Positions 1 to 8,173 of a stretch of 64,000 bases of DNA are shown in pieces. The DNA is from Butyricicoccus sp. GTDB lineage: Bacteria; Bacillota; Clostridia; Oscillospirales; Butyricicoccaceae. Position numbers and translations under genes: made by a program. The notes beneath the pieces are model-generated. The model was not told the DNA's origin. It made no database searches and saw only the letters and a program-made list of their open reading frames with translations. The stretch lies in contig JAHHRO010000001.1 in NCBI GenBank assembly GCA_020025755.1, positions 1 to 64,000 of the forward strand, read 5' to 3'. Within the stretch, counting starts at the first letter, position 1; every line of letters starts with the position of its first letter.

Positions 1-75
1 CACTGGCATATTTTTTACGGTGCTTCGCACCGCCGACCTGTTCTCGCCCCATCTTCTTACTGCGAAGAAAAGATT

Positions 76-152
76 TGGCGACCCGGATGGGGCTCGAACC
101 CACGACCTCTAGCGTGACAGGCTAGCGCTCTAACCAACTGAGCTACCGGGCC
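76..152 (-). tRNA. tRNA-Asp (anticodon GTC)
   Basis: The minus strand folds into a full cloverleaf. It has a 7-bp acceptor stem (GGCCCGG with CCGGGTC, one G-U pair), a D-arm with GTTGG, the anticodon loop CTGTCAC giving GTC, a T-loop GGTTCGAGCC, discriminator G73 as expected for Asp, and an encoded CCA end at 78-76. It lies 3 bp downstream of tRNA-Val and is almost certainly co-transcribed with it. Confidence 0.97.
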
Positions 153-155
153 AGA

Positions 156-231
156 TGGTGGAAGTTACAGGGCTCGAACCTGTGACCCTCTGCTTGTAAG
201 GCAGATGCTCTCCCAGCTGAGCTAAACTTCC
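156..231 (-). tRNA. tRNA-Val (anticodon TAC)
   Basis: The minus strand gives a complete cloverleaf. The acceptor stem is GGAAGTT with AACTTCC, the anticodon loop is CTTACAA (TAC, reading GTA and probably GTG), the T-arm contains GGTTCGAGCC, and CCA is encoded at 158-156. It is the first gene of a Val-Asp tRNA pair. Confidence 0.97.
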
Positions 232-252
232 AAGTCATCAGCGACGATATTT

Positions 253-281
253 ATTATACGGCATACCGTCGCCAATGTCAA
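253..281 (-). promoter_or_regulatory. Sigma-A promoter of the tRNA-Val/Asp pair
   Basis: On the minus strand TTGACA (281-276) and TATAAT (258-253) are both perfect consensus boxes, separated by 17 bp. They lie about 22 bp upstream of the tRNA-Val 5' end, as expected for a strong stable-RNA promoter. Confidence 0.85.
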
Positions 282-301
282 CACCTTTTTTCAGTTTTTC
301 C

Positions 302-1189
302 TTATTTTTCTTTTTTCACCGCAGAAGCTGCAAGTTCGCGCAGCTTCTCTGGCGTAAACGCATAGACATGGTCACAGAACTGACAGGTGATTTCGGTATC
401 CTTTCCCTCATCTGCCATATCATTCAATTCCTGCACACCAAGGCTCAAAAGCGCACGCGTTACCTTGCCCTCATTGCAGTTACAACGGTATCCCACCTGA
501 GATTCCTCCAAAAATTGCACCGCAAATCCGTCCAGCACCGCACGGACGATATCCTCCAGCGACATGCCCTTGTCCAGCATGGCCGTCATCGCGCCTGCCT
601 TTGCAATGTTCTGCTCCAAGCGGTCGATATCCGCATCCTTTGCCCCCGGCATCAGCTGTACCAGATAGCCGCCTGCCTGACGCACACTTTGGTCGGTATC
701 CACCAGCACACCCAGCGCACACGCGGACGGGATCTGCTCACTCTCCACGAAATAACGGGTCACATCCTCCGCAATCTCGCCATTGACAAGTTCTGTTGTC
801 CCTGTTACCGGATCTTTGAGTCCGATATCCTTAATGACCATCAAGTGCCCGAAGCCAACGCCCAAGCCGACATTCAGCTTGCCATCCGGACGCAGCGGCA
901 GATCGACCGCCGGATTCTGCAAGTATCCGCGTGCATATCCCTCGCTGTCCGCAACGCAGACGATCGTACCGAGCGGACCGTCTCCGCGCACCTGCACGGT
1001 AACCGATCCATCGTCTACCTTCAGCTGGTTGCCCATCATAGAGGTGATGGTGAGGGTACGTCCCAGTGCGGCGGTTGCCAGCGGCAGGGTCTTGTGAATG
1101 TTGCGTGCCTGCTCCACCATTTCGGTTGTCTGCACGGCAACAATCTGGATCTCTGCATCCGCAGCGATCGCACGAATCATTCTATCCAT
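302..1189 (-). CDS. hslO: Hsp33, redox-regulated chaperone (holdase)
   Basis: The 295-residue protein matches Hsp33 in length and layout: an N-terminal substrate-binding domain, a linker, and a C-terminal zinc-binding redox switch with the two cysteine pairs CNC (in RCNCNE, about residue 236) and CQFC (about residue 269). In the family, oxidation releases zinc, unfolds the linker and activates a cytosolic chaperone that holds unfolding proteins. The ATG at 1189 has GGAAG 8 bp upstream. The gene starts 1 bp after the stop of the preceding methyltransferase gene, so the two are translationally linked. It ends about 70 bp before the tRNA promoter. Confidence 0.93.
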   Translation of the reverse strand: MDRMIRAIAADAEIQIVAVQTTEMVEQARNIHKTLPLATAALGRTLTITSMMGNQLKVDDGSVTVQVRGDGPLGTIVCVADSEGYARGYLQNPAVDLPLRPDGKLNVGLGVGFGHLMVIKDIGLKDPVTGTTELVNGEIAEDVTRYFVESEQIPSACALGVLVDTDQSVRQAGGYLVQLMPGAKDADIDRLEQNIAKAGAMTAMLDKGMSLEDIVRAVLDGFAVQFLEESQVGYRCNCNEGKVTRALLSLGVQELNDMADEGKDTEITCQFCDHVYAFTPEKLRELAASAVKKEK

Positions 1190-1190
1190 A

Positions 1191-1940
1191 TCAGTTTACT
1201 TCCTTTTTCCTTGCAATGATAAAAATACGGTCCTCGCTTCCGTCCAGCTGACCAAAGGACAACTCCGGATGCCGCTCGATCCGATCAAAGCCGCATTCCT
1301 CCAAAAGCGCACAGAGCATATCCGGTGCATAGTATCGTTCCAAATGGCTTTCTTCCATACGCTCCCAGCGGTTCTTCTCTCCCAAACGTTCGAAAATATC
1401 GAAATCATAGGTGCAGATCGTGCCGTCAAATTCTGCCTGCCAGATGCAGTAAACGTCCTCATCCTCGCGCACATAGCACTGCCCGTTCATCGCCTCGAAC
1501 TTCTTCTTCGTATTCACATCGAATACGAACACGCCGTTCGGCTCTAAAAACAAGGATACGCGGCGAAATGCTTCTTGCAGCACCTTGGGATCGGTCACAT
1601 AATTTACGCTGTCCAGACAGCACAAAACGGCCTGTATTGTACCATACAGGTCGAGGTTTTCCATACGCTGATGCAAAAATACCGGACGCGGATCGCAGTC
1701 GATCGTGTTGTTCATCGCCTGCATAAGCATTTCATTCGACGCGTCTACACCGATCATCTCATAGCCGCGCCGCGCCATCTCACCCGAAAGCGATCCTGTG
1801 CCGCACGCAAGATCGAGCGTCAGCTCCGGACGGAATCCGCACTGCGCAAAAATCTGCTCAAAATAGTCTGCCCACTGGCTGTATCCCACATCGTCCGTAA
1901 AACGATCATAGTAGGCAGACAAAAAACGATAGCTGTCCAT
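1191..1940 (-). CDS. Class I SAM-dependent methyltransferase
   Basis: The 249-residue protein has a Rossmann-type methyltransferase fold. Motif I, LDLACGTGS (residues 42-50), binds S-adenosylmethionine, and an acidic VDAS motif follows. The substrate cannot be read from the sequence; relatives in Firmicutes are usually annotated only as class I methyltransferases. The ATG directly abuts the TAA of the upstream regulator gene (GCG TAA ATG), and the stop is 1 bp from hslO, so it is the middle gene of a three-gene operon. A role linked to the redox chaperone is only guilt by association. Confidence 0.8.
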   Translation of the reverse strand: MDSYRFLSAYYDRFTDDVGYSQWADYFEQIFAQCGFRPELTLDLACGTGSLSGEMARRGYEMIGVDASNEMLMQAMNNTIDCDPRPVFLHQRMENLDLYGTIQAVLCCLDSVNYVTDPKVLQEAFRRVSLFLEPNGVFVFDVNTKKKFEAMNGQCYVREDEDVYCIWQAEFDGTICTYDFDIFERLGEKNRWERMEESHLERYYAPDMLCALLEECGFDRIERHPELSFGQLDGSEDRIFIIARKKEVN

Positions 1941-2234
1941 TTACGCCTTTTCCTTTGCGCGGTCAAGCACCATACGATAGCCGTCCGTACCATAGATGAG
2001 GCACTTATTCACGCGGCTGATGGTTGCCGTGCTTGCACCGGTCTCCTTTACGATATCGCTGTAGATCTGTCCCTCATCAAGCATTTTTGCCACCTGAAAA
2101 CGCTGTGCCATTGCACGCAGTTCGGTGATCGTACACAGATCCTCAAAAAAGTTATAACATTCTTCCACCGAGGTGAGGGACAGAATACCCTCAAACAACT
2201 CATCCATGTGAGTATCCTTCAGCTTACTGTTCAT
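1941..2234 (-). CDS. YerC/YecD-type TrpR-related DNA-binding protein
   Basis: This 97-residue, all-helical protein matches the YerC/YecD branch of the TrpR superfamily. The core ELRAMAQRFQVAKML and the helix-turn-helix segment IVKETGASTATISRVNKCL are typical. The regulated genes are not known for the family as a whole. GGAGG stands 7 bp before the ATG at 2234, and a TTTACT-17-TAGGAT promoter lies just upstream. It heads the operon with the methyltransferase and hslO, and may regulate its own operon (inference). Confidence 0.85.
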   Translation of the reverse strand: MNSKLKDTHMDELFEGILSLTSVEECYNFFEDLCTITELRAMAQRFQVAKMLDEGQIYSDIVKETGASTATISRVNKCLIYGTDGYRMVLDRAKEKA

Positions 2235-2266
2235 TATATAACCTCCATAGGTTGAACTTCAAATTT

Positions 2267-2295
2267 ATCCTAACATATTGCTTTATGAAAGTAAA
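2267..2295 (-). promoter_or_regulatory. Promoter of the TrpR-like/methyltransferase/hslO operon
   Basis: On the minus strand TTTACT (2295-2290) and TAGGAT (2272-2267) are separated by 17 bp, about 33 bp upstream of the first ATG. Confidence 0.55.
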
Positions 2296-2345
2296 GAGTT
2301 CCAGTGTAAAATTCGGAAATAGTTCATAAGTTTTACACAGCTTAC

Positions 2346-2380
2346 CAGAGAAAAAGCGGTGTACTTTTGGGCACACCGCT
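2346..2380 (-). terminator. Rho-independent terminator after the DUF4179 gene
   Basis: The minus-strand transcript forms AGCGGTGT/ACACCGCT with a 10-nt loop, followed by a T-rich run, 25 bp past the stop of the anti-sigma-like gene. Confidence 0.8.
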
Positions 2381-2404
2381 GTAAACATAGCAAAATTATA
2401 AGGT

Positions 2405-3772
2405 TCAGCGTACAGAGACCGAAATCGGCTGCGGCAGCTTCTGTGCAGGTGCAAACGCGATCTCCAACTCCAGCGGATAGGTCACATCCGTTGGCATCAA
2501 ATATCCGGTATGCATGAGATGATCCTCCTCCAGCATTCGGGAATACATCTTGGAAAAACCGCTTTGCTTTCCATTTGCATCCACAAATCCGCGGAACGGG
2601 TCTGTATTGCTGTGATACGTCCCTTTCTCCGTCAATACGGAAAAATCATAGAACGATTCTGACGATTCCTCAGAAAAATCCTGTTTCATATAGCTTGGCA
2701 GTCCTGTGAGTGTTCCGTCCCCATGCAGGATTGCAGGCGGCAGATCCTTTGGCAATGCCGCTGCATCGTCCAGATGCAGGGTCAGCGTCTCAGCTATATC
2801 ATACCACGCACTCTCCAGATAGATCTCTCCCACGCCGTCATTCGGATCACCACCCGAACCTGCGACCCCATTCATGATACCATCCACGCGTACACCATTT
2901 GCATCGGTCAGGTAGAACGGCAGATAGGTCAGCCAGCTGTCATTGTCCGGTGCTGTATGCCACTTCACGCAGGTATTTGTCGGGTACACCTCGACGGTGT
3001 CGATCGTGAGGGTCTGCCCCAGTACGGAAACCGTTTCATGGATATCAAAGGTCTTGACGCTCCTGAGAAACTGCGGCTCTATGGTAAGCGGCACTTCAAA
3101 TGTGATGCCAAGCGGCAGTTTTGCCATACCAGCAGCCTGATATGCCTTGATATCGACGCGAACCCGCTCAGGTGTGTTCTCCTCTATCATAAATTTCCAA
3201 TAATAGATAGGATGCTCCGGCTTTCCCCCTCGAAACAGTGCCTTGAGTTTGCCAAGCAGACCGGTTTCCTCGTCCTGCTGTCCGATCCATTCCTGTCCAA
3301 AGCTCGCACCGGAAGCAATCCCCTCCCCCGTCTCGTTTTTGAGTTCAGGGTCTAGCGCAATATCCCGCCCCTTTTCATCATACACACGATAGAATACCGT
3401 AAGGTTCTTGATATCTGCCACGAGATACTCGATTTTCAGGGTCACGCCGTCCTTCGTATAGGTCTCTCCCACCAGCTGCACATATTCATGCGCAATGGCA
3501 GCTTTCAGGCTGGGGTCGAGCACCACAGCTTCCACCAGCTCACGCACGATCGGCACACGGCTTGCCGCGAGCGCAAAGTCTACAGAGCAGTTGACCAGCA
3601 GCACAAAAGCCGCCGCCGTACCCAAAACGGCTGTGACCGGCTTCCAAAACTTCTTCCTGCGTTCACTCCGCTGTCCGCGTTCGACCGCCTGCTGGATGCA
3701 GGCTTCCAAACCGTCCGGCACATTTTCTGCCTGTTGCAGCAGTGTGTTCCATTCCTGATCCCGTTTCATCAT
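2405..3772 (-). CDS. DUF4179 membrane protein, probable anti-sigma factor
   Basis: From the MMKRDQEW start this is a 455-residue protein. It has a short cytosolic N-terminal region, one transmembrane helix at about residues 46-62, and a large outer domain. This is the plan of DUF4179 proteins, which sit beside ECF-type sigma factors in Firmicutes and are thought to hold them at the membrane. The ATG at 3772 overlaps the sigma-factor stop codon (GCATGATGAAA, with GAGGA just upstream), so the pair is translationally coupled. An in-frame start 10 codons further upstream would lie inside the sigma gene and has no ribosome binding site. The signal sensed is unknown. Confidence 0.82.
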   Translation of the reverse strand: MMKRDQEWNTLLQQAENVPDGLEACIQQAVERGQRSERRKKFWKPVTAVLGTAAAFVLLVNCSVDFALAASRVPIVRELVEAVVLDPSLKAAIAHEYVQLVGETYTKDGVTLKIEYLVADIKNLTVFYRVYDEKGRDIALDPELKNETGEGIASGASFGQEWIGQQDEETGLLGKLKALFRGGKPEHPIYYWKFMIEENTPERVRVDIKAYQAAGMAKLPLGITFEVPLTIEPQFLRSVKTFDIHETVSVLGQTLTIDTVEVYPTNTCVKWHTAPDNDSWLTYLPFYLTDANGVRVDGIMNGVAGSGGDPNDGVGEIYLESAWYDIAETLTLHLDDAAALPKDLPPAILHGDGTLTGLPSYMKQDFSEESSESFYDFSVLTEKGTYHSNTDPFRGFVDANGKQSGFSKMYSRMLEEDHLMHTGYLMPTDVTYPLELEIAFAPAQKLPQPISVSVR

Positions 3773-4230
3773 GCATCCTCCTCCAGTTCTACGCGCAGAC
3801 ATTTGAGCGCACGCCGCTGGCGTGTCACTACGGTTCCCTGCGGGATCTGCAACGCCTCTGCCGTCTCTGACAGAGTCAGTCCCGTAAAATAACGCAGGAC
3901 AATCACCTCTCTCAGTTCCTCCGGCAGATGTGCAATGGCCTCTTGCAGCGACAAACGATCCAGATCCTCCGTTTTCACCTCTGTGATTTCTTCCATTTTT
4001 TCTTTGCTTCTTCGCTTGAGTTCCTTATAGCAGACATGGATCAAAATACGCGTCATCCATGTTGTGAAGTAGTCGGGCTCTCGCAGGCTTTTCCGTGCAC
4101 GGTATCCCTGATAGACCGCTTCACTGACTGCATCAAGACTATCCTGTTCATTGCCAAGATATCCATACGCAGTGCGATACATCTGCATACGGATCTCCTG
4201 CACACGGGATGCAAACACCATCGCGTCCAT
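3769..4230 (-). CDS. ECF-type sigma-70 family RNA polymerase sigma factor
   Basis: The 153-residue protein carries a region 2 (around YRTAYGYLGNEQDSLDAVSE) and a region 4 helix-turn-helix (LTLSETAEALQIPQGTVVTR), the two-domain plan of ECF sigma factors. I place the start at 4230 (MDAMVFASR) because AAAGGAGG stands 8 bp upstream. The ATG two codons earlier is only 2 bp from the Shine-Dalgarno, and longer in-frame extensions lack one. It overlaps the DUF4179 gene, its likely anti-sigma partner. The target promoters are not evident. Confidence 0.88.
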   Translation of the reverse strand: MDAMVFASRVQEIRMQMYRTAYGYLGNEQDSLDAVSEAVYQGYRARKSLREPDYFTTWMTRILIHVCYKELKRRSKEKMEEITEVKTEDLDRLSLQEAIAHLPEELREVIVLRYFTGLTLSETAEALQIPQGTVVTRQRRALKCLRVELEEDA

Positions 4231-4349
4231 TCCCATCGCCTCCTTTGTATTTCTATTTATTAGAGCATGCAGCCTTGGACTTTGATTGCAGCATATCAAA
4301 TTTATTTTATCAGCAAAAAGGATTCCAGCACAGGCAGCCTCGGGAAACG

Positions 4350-4384
4350 AAAAAACAGCCGATCCCATAGGTCTCAGCTGTTTT
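4350..4384 (-). terminator. Terminator of the riboflavin operon
   Basis: The minus-strand transcript forms AAAACAGC/GCTGTTTT with a 17-nt loop that can pair further inward, ending in a T run, 13 bp past the ribH stop. Confidence 0.7.
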
Positions 4385-4396
4385 CCTGCATATTTC

Positions 4397-4867
4397 TTAT
4401 ATATTTTCCATCTCTCGAATGAGGTTCACCATTTCGATCGCACCCACTGCACAATCATACCCTTTATTCCCTGCCTTTGTACCCGCTCGCTCGATCGCCT
4501 GCTCAATGTTCTCAGTCGTCAGTACCCCAAACATGACAGGGATCCCACTTTCCAATGATACGGCAGCGATGCCCTTGGATACCTCACTGCACACATAATC
4601 ATAGTGCGTGGTACTCCCACGGATCACGGCTCCCAGACAGATGACTGCATCATACTTTCCGCTCTTTGCCATCTTTGCAGCGATCAAGGGGATCTCAAAC
4701 GCCCCCGGGACCCATGCAACATGGATATCTTTTTCTTCTACCTCATGGCGCAGCAGTCCATCCATTGCACCGCCCAGCAGCTTGGATGTGATGAACTCAT
4801 TAAACCTCGCCGCCACGATCCCAACTTTGATCTTCTTCGATACCAATTTTCCCTCAAATGTCTTCAT
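4397..4867 (-). CDS. ribH: 6,7-dimethyl-8-ribityllumazine synthase
   Basis: The 156-residue protein condenses 5-amino-6-ribitylamino-uracil with 3,4-dihydroxy-2-butanone 4-phosphate to make lumazine, the penultimate step of riboflavin synthesis; family members form 60-mer or pentamer shells. Family signatures are visible: RFNEFIT near the N-terminus, WVPGAFEIP, and [16 protein letters not shown] with the catalytic histidine. Length is normal. AAGGAGG lies 9 bp before the ATG. It is the last gene of ribD-ribE-ribBA-ribH, 14 bp after ribBA, and so falls under the upstream FMN riboswitch. Confidence 0.96.
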   Translation of the reverse strand: MKTFEGKLVSKKIKVGIVAARFNEFITSKLLGGAMDGLLRHEVEEKDIHVAWVPGAFEIPLIAAKMAKSGKYDAVICLGAVIRGSTTHYDYVCSEVSKGIAAVSLESGIPVMFGVLTTENIEQAIERAGTKAGNKGYDCAVGAIEMVNLIREMENI

Positions 4868-4881
4868 AACAGATAGCCTCC

Positions 4882-6084
4882 TTATCGTGCATAGTTCAAA
4901 ATATGTCCCATACGTTTTTGTTTGGTTTTCAGATAGAATAGATCGTGCGCGGTCGCACGCATTTGGATCGGTACACGCTCACAGATCTTGATGCCAAACT
5001 CTCCAAGCTGATATACCTTATCCGGATTGTTTGTGAGCAGCCGCAGGCTTTTGACACCCAGATCACACAGGATCTGTGCCCCGATGTAATATTCCCGTGC
5101 ATCCCCTGCAAATCCCAATGCCAGATTTGCATCCAATGTATCCATCCCCTGCTCCTGCAATTCATAGGCACGCAGTTTGTTGATCAGTCCTATACCACGT
5201 CCTTCCTGCCGCATATACAGCAAGATGCCGCGTCCCTCTGCTTCGATCTGTCGCATAGCCGCCGCAAATTGTTCTCCGCAATCGCAGCGCAGCGACCCAA
5301 ACACATCACCAGTCAGGCATTCAGAATGCACACGGCACAGCACGCCCTCCCCATCTCCGATCTCACCCTTGACCAATGCCACATGATGCTCTCCGTTGAG
5401 CCGATTCACAAATCCATAGGCTGTCATGTCACCATACTTTGTCGGCATTTTTGTCACCGTCACGCGGTCAACCAGCTGTTCATGGCACTTTCTGTAATTC
5501 TGCAGATCCCGAATGGTGATAAACTTCAGTCCCTTGGCTTCCGCCAGTTCCATGAGCTCCGTGGTTCGCATCATCGTTCCATCTTCTCGCATGATCTCAC
5601 AACACAACCCACATTCCTTGAGCCCTGCCAGACGACACAGATCTACCGTTGCCTCTGTATGCCCATTTCGTTCCAAGACGCCATTCTGCTTTGCCAGAAG
5701 GGGAAACATATGCCCCGGTCTCCGAAAATCCTCCGGTCTTGCTCCCTCTTCCACACATCGCATCGCAGTCACCGAACGATCCGCCGCTGAGATCCCAGTT
5801 GTTGTCGTGATATGGTCGATGGATACGGTAAACGCCGTCTCATGGTTATCCGTATTCTGCCCCACCATCTGTGGGAGCTTCAGCTTATGTACATATTCCT
5901 CAGACATGGGCATACAGATCAAGCCTTTTCCGTAGGTTGCCATAAAATTTATGTTTTCTGTTGTTGCAAACTCCGCAGCACAGATGAAATCACCCTCATT
6001 CTCACGATCCGCATCGTCTGTTACCACAATGATCTGTCCGTTCCGAAGTGCTTCCAGTGCTTCCTCTACCGTATTGAACTGCAT
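4882..6084 (-). CDS. ribBA: Bifunctional DHBP synthase / GTP cyclohydrolase II
   Basis: The 400-residue fusion has an N-terminal 3,4-dihydroxy-2-butanone-4-phosphate synthase half ([11 protein letters not shown] near residue 22) and a C-terminal GTP cyclohydrolase II half with the zinc ligands in CLTGD and RCDCGEQ and the GTP-binding [10 protein letters not shown]. It supplies both the C4 donor and the pyrimidine precursor for riboflavin. Both halves look intact. GAGGAG is placed 11 bp before the ATG at 6084. It is the third gene of the rib operon, 15 bp after ribE. Confidence 0.97.
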   Translation of the reverse strand: MQFNTVEEALEALRNGQIIVVTDDADRENEGDFICAAEFATTENINFMATYGKGLICMPMSEEYVHKLKLPQMVGQNTDNHETAFTVSIDHITTTTGISAADRSVTAMRCVEEGARPEDFRRPGHMFPLLAKQNGVLERNGHTEATVDLCRLAGLKECGLCCEIMREDGTMMRTTELMELAEAKGLKFITIRDLQNYRKCHEQLVDRVTVTKMPTKYGDMTAYGFVNRLNGEHHVALVKGEIGDGEGVLCRVHSECLTGDVFGSLRCDCGEQFAAAMRQIEAEGRGILLYMRQEGRGIGLINKLRAYELQEQGMDTLDANLALGFAGDAREYYIGAQILCDLGVKSLRLLTNNPDKVYQLGEFGIKICERVPIQMRATAHDLFYLKTKQKRMGHILNYAR

Positions 6085-6099
6085 TGTAATCCACGCTCC

Positions 6100-6747
6100 T
6101 CAAAACCCATATCGGGCTAAAAATTCTGTTGTAATTCCACTTGTCTTCTGCTGTATCGCTTCTGGTATCATCAGCTTTTCGATATATCTTCCGATCAGAT
6201 CTGTTTCCAGATTCACAAGATCCCCCTCTTTTCGTTCCTGCAAGACAGTTTGCCGTACCGTATGAGGGATTGCAGAGATCGCAAAGTGATCATTTCCAGC
6301 CTTCGCCACAGTCAAACTGATGCCGTCTATCGTGATCGATCCCTTTTCTACGATATATCGCATGACCTCTGGTCTTGCGCCTATGGTATACCAGATCGCA
6401 GTATCATCGCGCCGGATCTTCAGGATCTTTCCCACACCATCAACATGACCTGCTACGATATGTCCGCCAAATCTGCCATTCATCTGCATGGCACGTTCGA
6501 GATCGACCCGACTCCCACGCGTCAGTCGTGCGAGTGCCGAACGATCCAAGGTCTCATGCATGACATCCGCCATGAACGCCCTTGCAAACAACTCTGTAAC
6601 CGTGAGACAAATCCCATTTACAGCAATGCTGTCCCCGATCTTTGTACCCTCCAGCACCTTTTCCGCACGAATCCTGAGGACTGCTGAATGTTGCCCATGT
6701 CGGATTTCTTCTACTGTCCCCATTTCCTCAACGATCCCTGTAAACAT
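6100..6747 (-). CDS. ribE: Riboflavin synthase, alpha chain
   Basis: The 215-residue protein has two lumazine-binding repeats, the first starting MFTGIVEEMG and the second near residue 97 (MNGRFGGHIVAGHVDG), as in all trimeric riboflavin synthases. It dismutates two lumazines into riboflavin and the ribityl-uracil precursor. The start has GGTGAAGGAG just upstream, inside the end of ribD, and the two genes overlap by 20 bp, so translation is probably coupled. Confidence 0.96.
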   Translation of the reverse strand: MFTGIVEEMGTVEEIRHGQHSAVLRIRAEKVLEGTKIGDSIAVNGICLTVTELFARAFMADVMHETLDRSALARLTRGSRVDLERAMQMNGRFGGHIVAGHVDGVGKILKIRRDDTAIWYTIGARPEVMRYIVEKGSITIDGISLTVAKAGNDHFAISAIPHTVRQTVLQERKEGDLVNLETDLIGRYIEKLMIPEAIQQKTSGITTEFLARYGF

Positions 6748-7834
6748 TCTCCTTCACCTCACTTTCTATCAGAAAATCATTTCCAAGCTGACGAATCTCA
6801 CTCTTTTCCAGAAAAAATGCTTGCTCTGGCGAACACACACCCAAGCCTTCCACAGGGGTCTTTGCCAGCTGTCCGCCAAAGATCTTTGGTGCAATATAGG
6901 CAAACACCTTTGCTACAATGCCGCTTTGGAGTGCTGCCCAGTTGAGCGTCCCACCGCCCTCCAGTAAAATGCTGTCGATCTGTTCCGCCCCCAACCTTTC
7001 CATCAGCTGCACCAGATCGACCTGTCCTGCCTTCTCCTCTGTCACCAAAACACGACAGCCCATTTCTTCATATGCACGCTGTTTTTCTCGATCGGTGCAG
7101 CAAGTTGCCAAGATTGTCGGGATCTGTGCCGCTGTCGTGACCACTTTTGCAGTAAGTGGTGTGCGCAGCTTGGTGTCACAAACGATCCGAACAGGATGCT
7201 TTCCGTCTGGTATCCGGCAAGTGAGCAGCGGATCATCTGCCAGCACAGTCCCAACGCCGACCATGATCGCAGTATACCGATGCCGCAGCTGCTGCACATG
7301 TGCGCGAGCGATCTCCCCCGTAATCCACTTGGATCTCCCCGTATACGCTGCGATCTTTCCATCCATTGTCATTGCATACTTCATCGCCACAAACGGGCGT
7401 CCGGTCTGCATATAGTGAAAAAACACCTCATTGAGCTTATCACATTGTTCTTGAAGCACATTCTCCGTCACTTCTATGCCATGCGCACGCAAAATCCGAA
7501 CGCCCTTTCCACTCACGAGCGGATTGATATCGGGCGATCCCACCACTACGCGGCGGATCCCAGTTCTCAGGATCTCATCTACGCATGGCGGCTGCTTTCC
7601 ATGATGACAGCAAGGTTCGAGCGTAACATACAGGGTCGCTCCGTGTGGGGACTCCGTACAGTTGGCGAGTGCATTGCGCTCTGCATGCAATCCGCCAAAC
7701 TTTTCATGCCACCCCTCTCCGATGATGCGTCCGTCCTTTACGATGACGGCACCAACCATCGGATTGGGCGCGACCCATCCGCAGCCTCTCTGCGCAAGCA
7801 CGCAGGCATACTGCATATATTCCTGATCTTCCAA
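6728..7834 (-). CDS. ribD: Riboflavin biosynthesis deaminase/reductase
   Basis: The protein has 368 residues when started at the TTG at 7834 (LEDQEYMQYA). AGAGGTGAG stands 4 bp upstream, and longer extensions run back into the attenuator hairpin. The N-terminal cytidine-deaminase-like domain shows the zinc site HAERNAL and CCHHGKQPPC. The C-terminal half is a dihydrofolate-reductase-like NADPH reductase (MKYAMTMDGKIA, LLEGGGTLNW). It carries out steps 2 and 3 of riboflavin synthesis. It is the first gene of the operon, directly behind the FMN-riboswitch terminator. The TTG start is unusual for this operon and may limit expression (inference). Confidence 0.94.
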   Translation of the reverse strand: MEDQEYMQYACVLAQRGCGWVAPNPMVGAVIVKDGRIIGEGWHEKFGGLHAERNALANCTESPHGATLYVTLEPCCHHGKQPPCVDEILRTGIRRVVVGSPDINPLVSGKGVRILRAHGIEVTENVLQEQCDKLNEVFFHYMQTGRPFVAMKYAMTMDGKIAAYTGRSKWITGEIARAHVQQLRHRYTAIMVGVGTVLADDPLLTCRIPDGKHPVRIVCDTKLRTPLTAKVVTTAAQIPTILATCCTDREKQRAYEEMGCRVLVTEEKAGQVDLVQLMERLGAEQIDSILLEGGGTLNWAALQSGIVAKVFAYIAPKIFGGQLAKTPVEGLGVCSPEQAFFLEKSEIRQLGNDFLIESEVKENVYRDR

Positions 7835-7850
7835 GTTTCTCACCTCTGGC

Positions 7851-7884
7851 AAATAAAAAGCCCTGAACCAAAATCGTTCAGGGC
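7851..7884 (-). terminator. Riboswitch-controlled attenuator ahead of ribD
   Basis: On the minus strand GCCCTGAAC and GTTCAGGGC pair perfectly around a 7-nt loop and run into TTTTTATTT. The hairpin ends only a few bases before the ribD Shine-Dalgarno, so it acts before the coding region. Its 5' arm is also complementary (8 bp) to the 5' strand of the FMN riboswitch. Confidence 0.9.
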
Positions 7885-8011
7885 AACAGGCGAAACACAC
7901 AGGCAGACACCTGTGCAAAAATAAAAACTCCGGAATATTTCAAAAAATAATCCAGAGCGATCTTTTTGCGTGCAGAAAAAAATACACAAAATACACGATT
8001 TCTGCACTTCT

Positions 8012-8122
8012 CAATCTTCTTTCATCCAGACTTTACTGTCGGCTTCGGAGTTTCACCGAATCATGCCTTGCGGCTCGTGGGCTGTACCACCGGTAGGGAA
8101 TTCCACCCTGCCCTGAAGATTT
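8012..8122 (-). promoter_or_regulatory. FMN riboswitch (RFN element)
   Basis: The minus strand carries the canonical RFN sequence blocks in order: AATCTTCAGGGCAGGG at the 5' end, GAATTCCCTACCGGTGGT, GCCCACGAGCC, GGTGAAACTCCGAAGCCGAC, and GGATGAAAGAAGATT closing stem P1. It lies between a consensus promoter and the attenuator in front of ribD, so FMN binding should favour termination and shut the operon down. Confidence 0.96.
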
Positions 8123-8142
8123 CTATTGACTTATCTGAGACC

Positions 8143-8171
8143 AGTATACACACCAAGATCGGACTTGTCAA
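8143..8171 (-). promoter_or_regulatory. Promoter of the riboflavin operon
   Basis: TTGACA (8171-8166) and TATACT (8148-8143) on the minus strand are spaced by 17 bp. The predicted start lies about 12 bp before the RFN element. The -35 box is only 2 bp from the end of the neighbouring insertion-element remnant. Confidence 0.85.
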
Positions 8172-8173
8172 GA

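Noticed and set aside
19..35. Hairpin CGGTGC-GAA-GCACCG downstream of tRNA-Asp as a terminator
   Set aside because: The stem is only 6 bp and the following bases on the minus strand are A-rich, not T-rich, so an intrinsic terminator is not supported.
2224..2454. A 76-codon minus-strand frame between the TrpR-like and DUF4179 genes
   Set aside because: It spans a terminator and a promoter and has no recognisable product.
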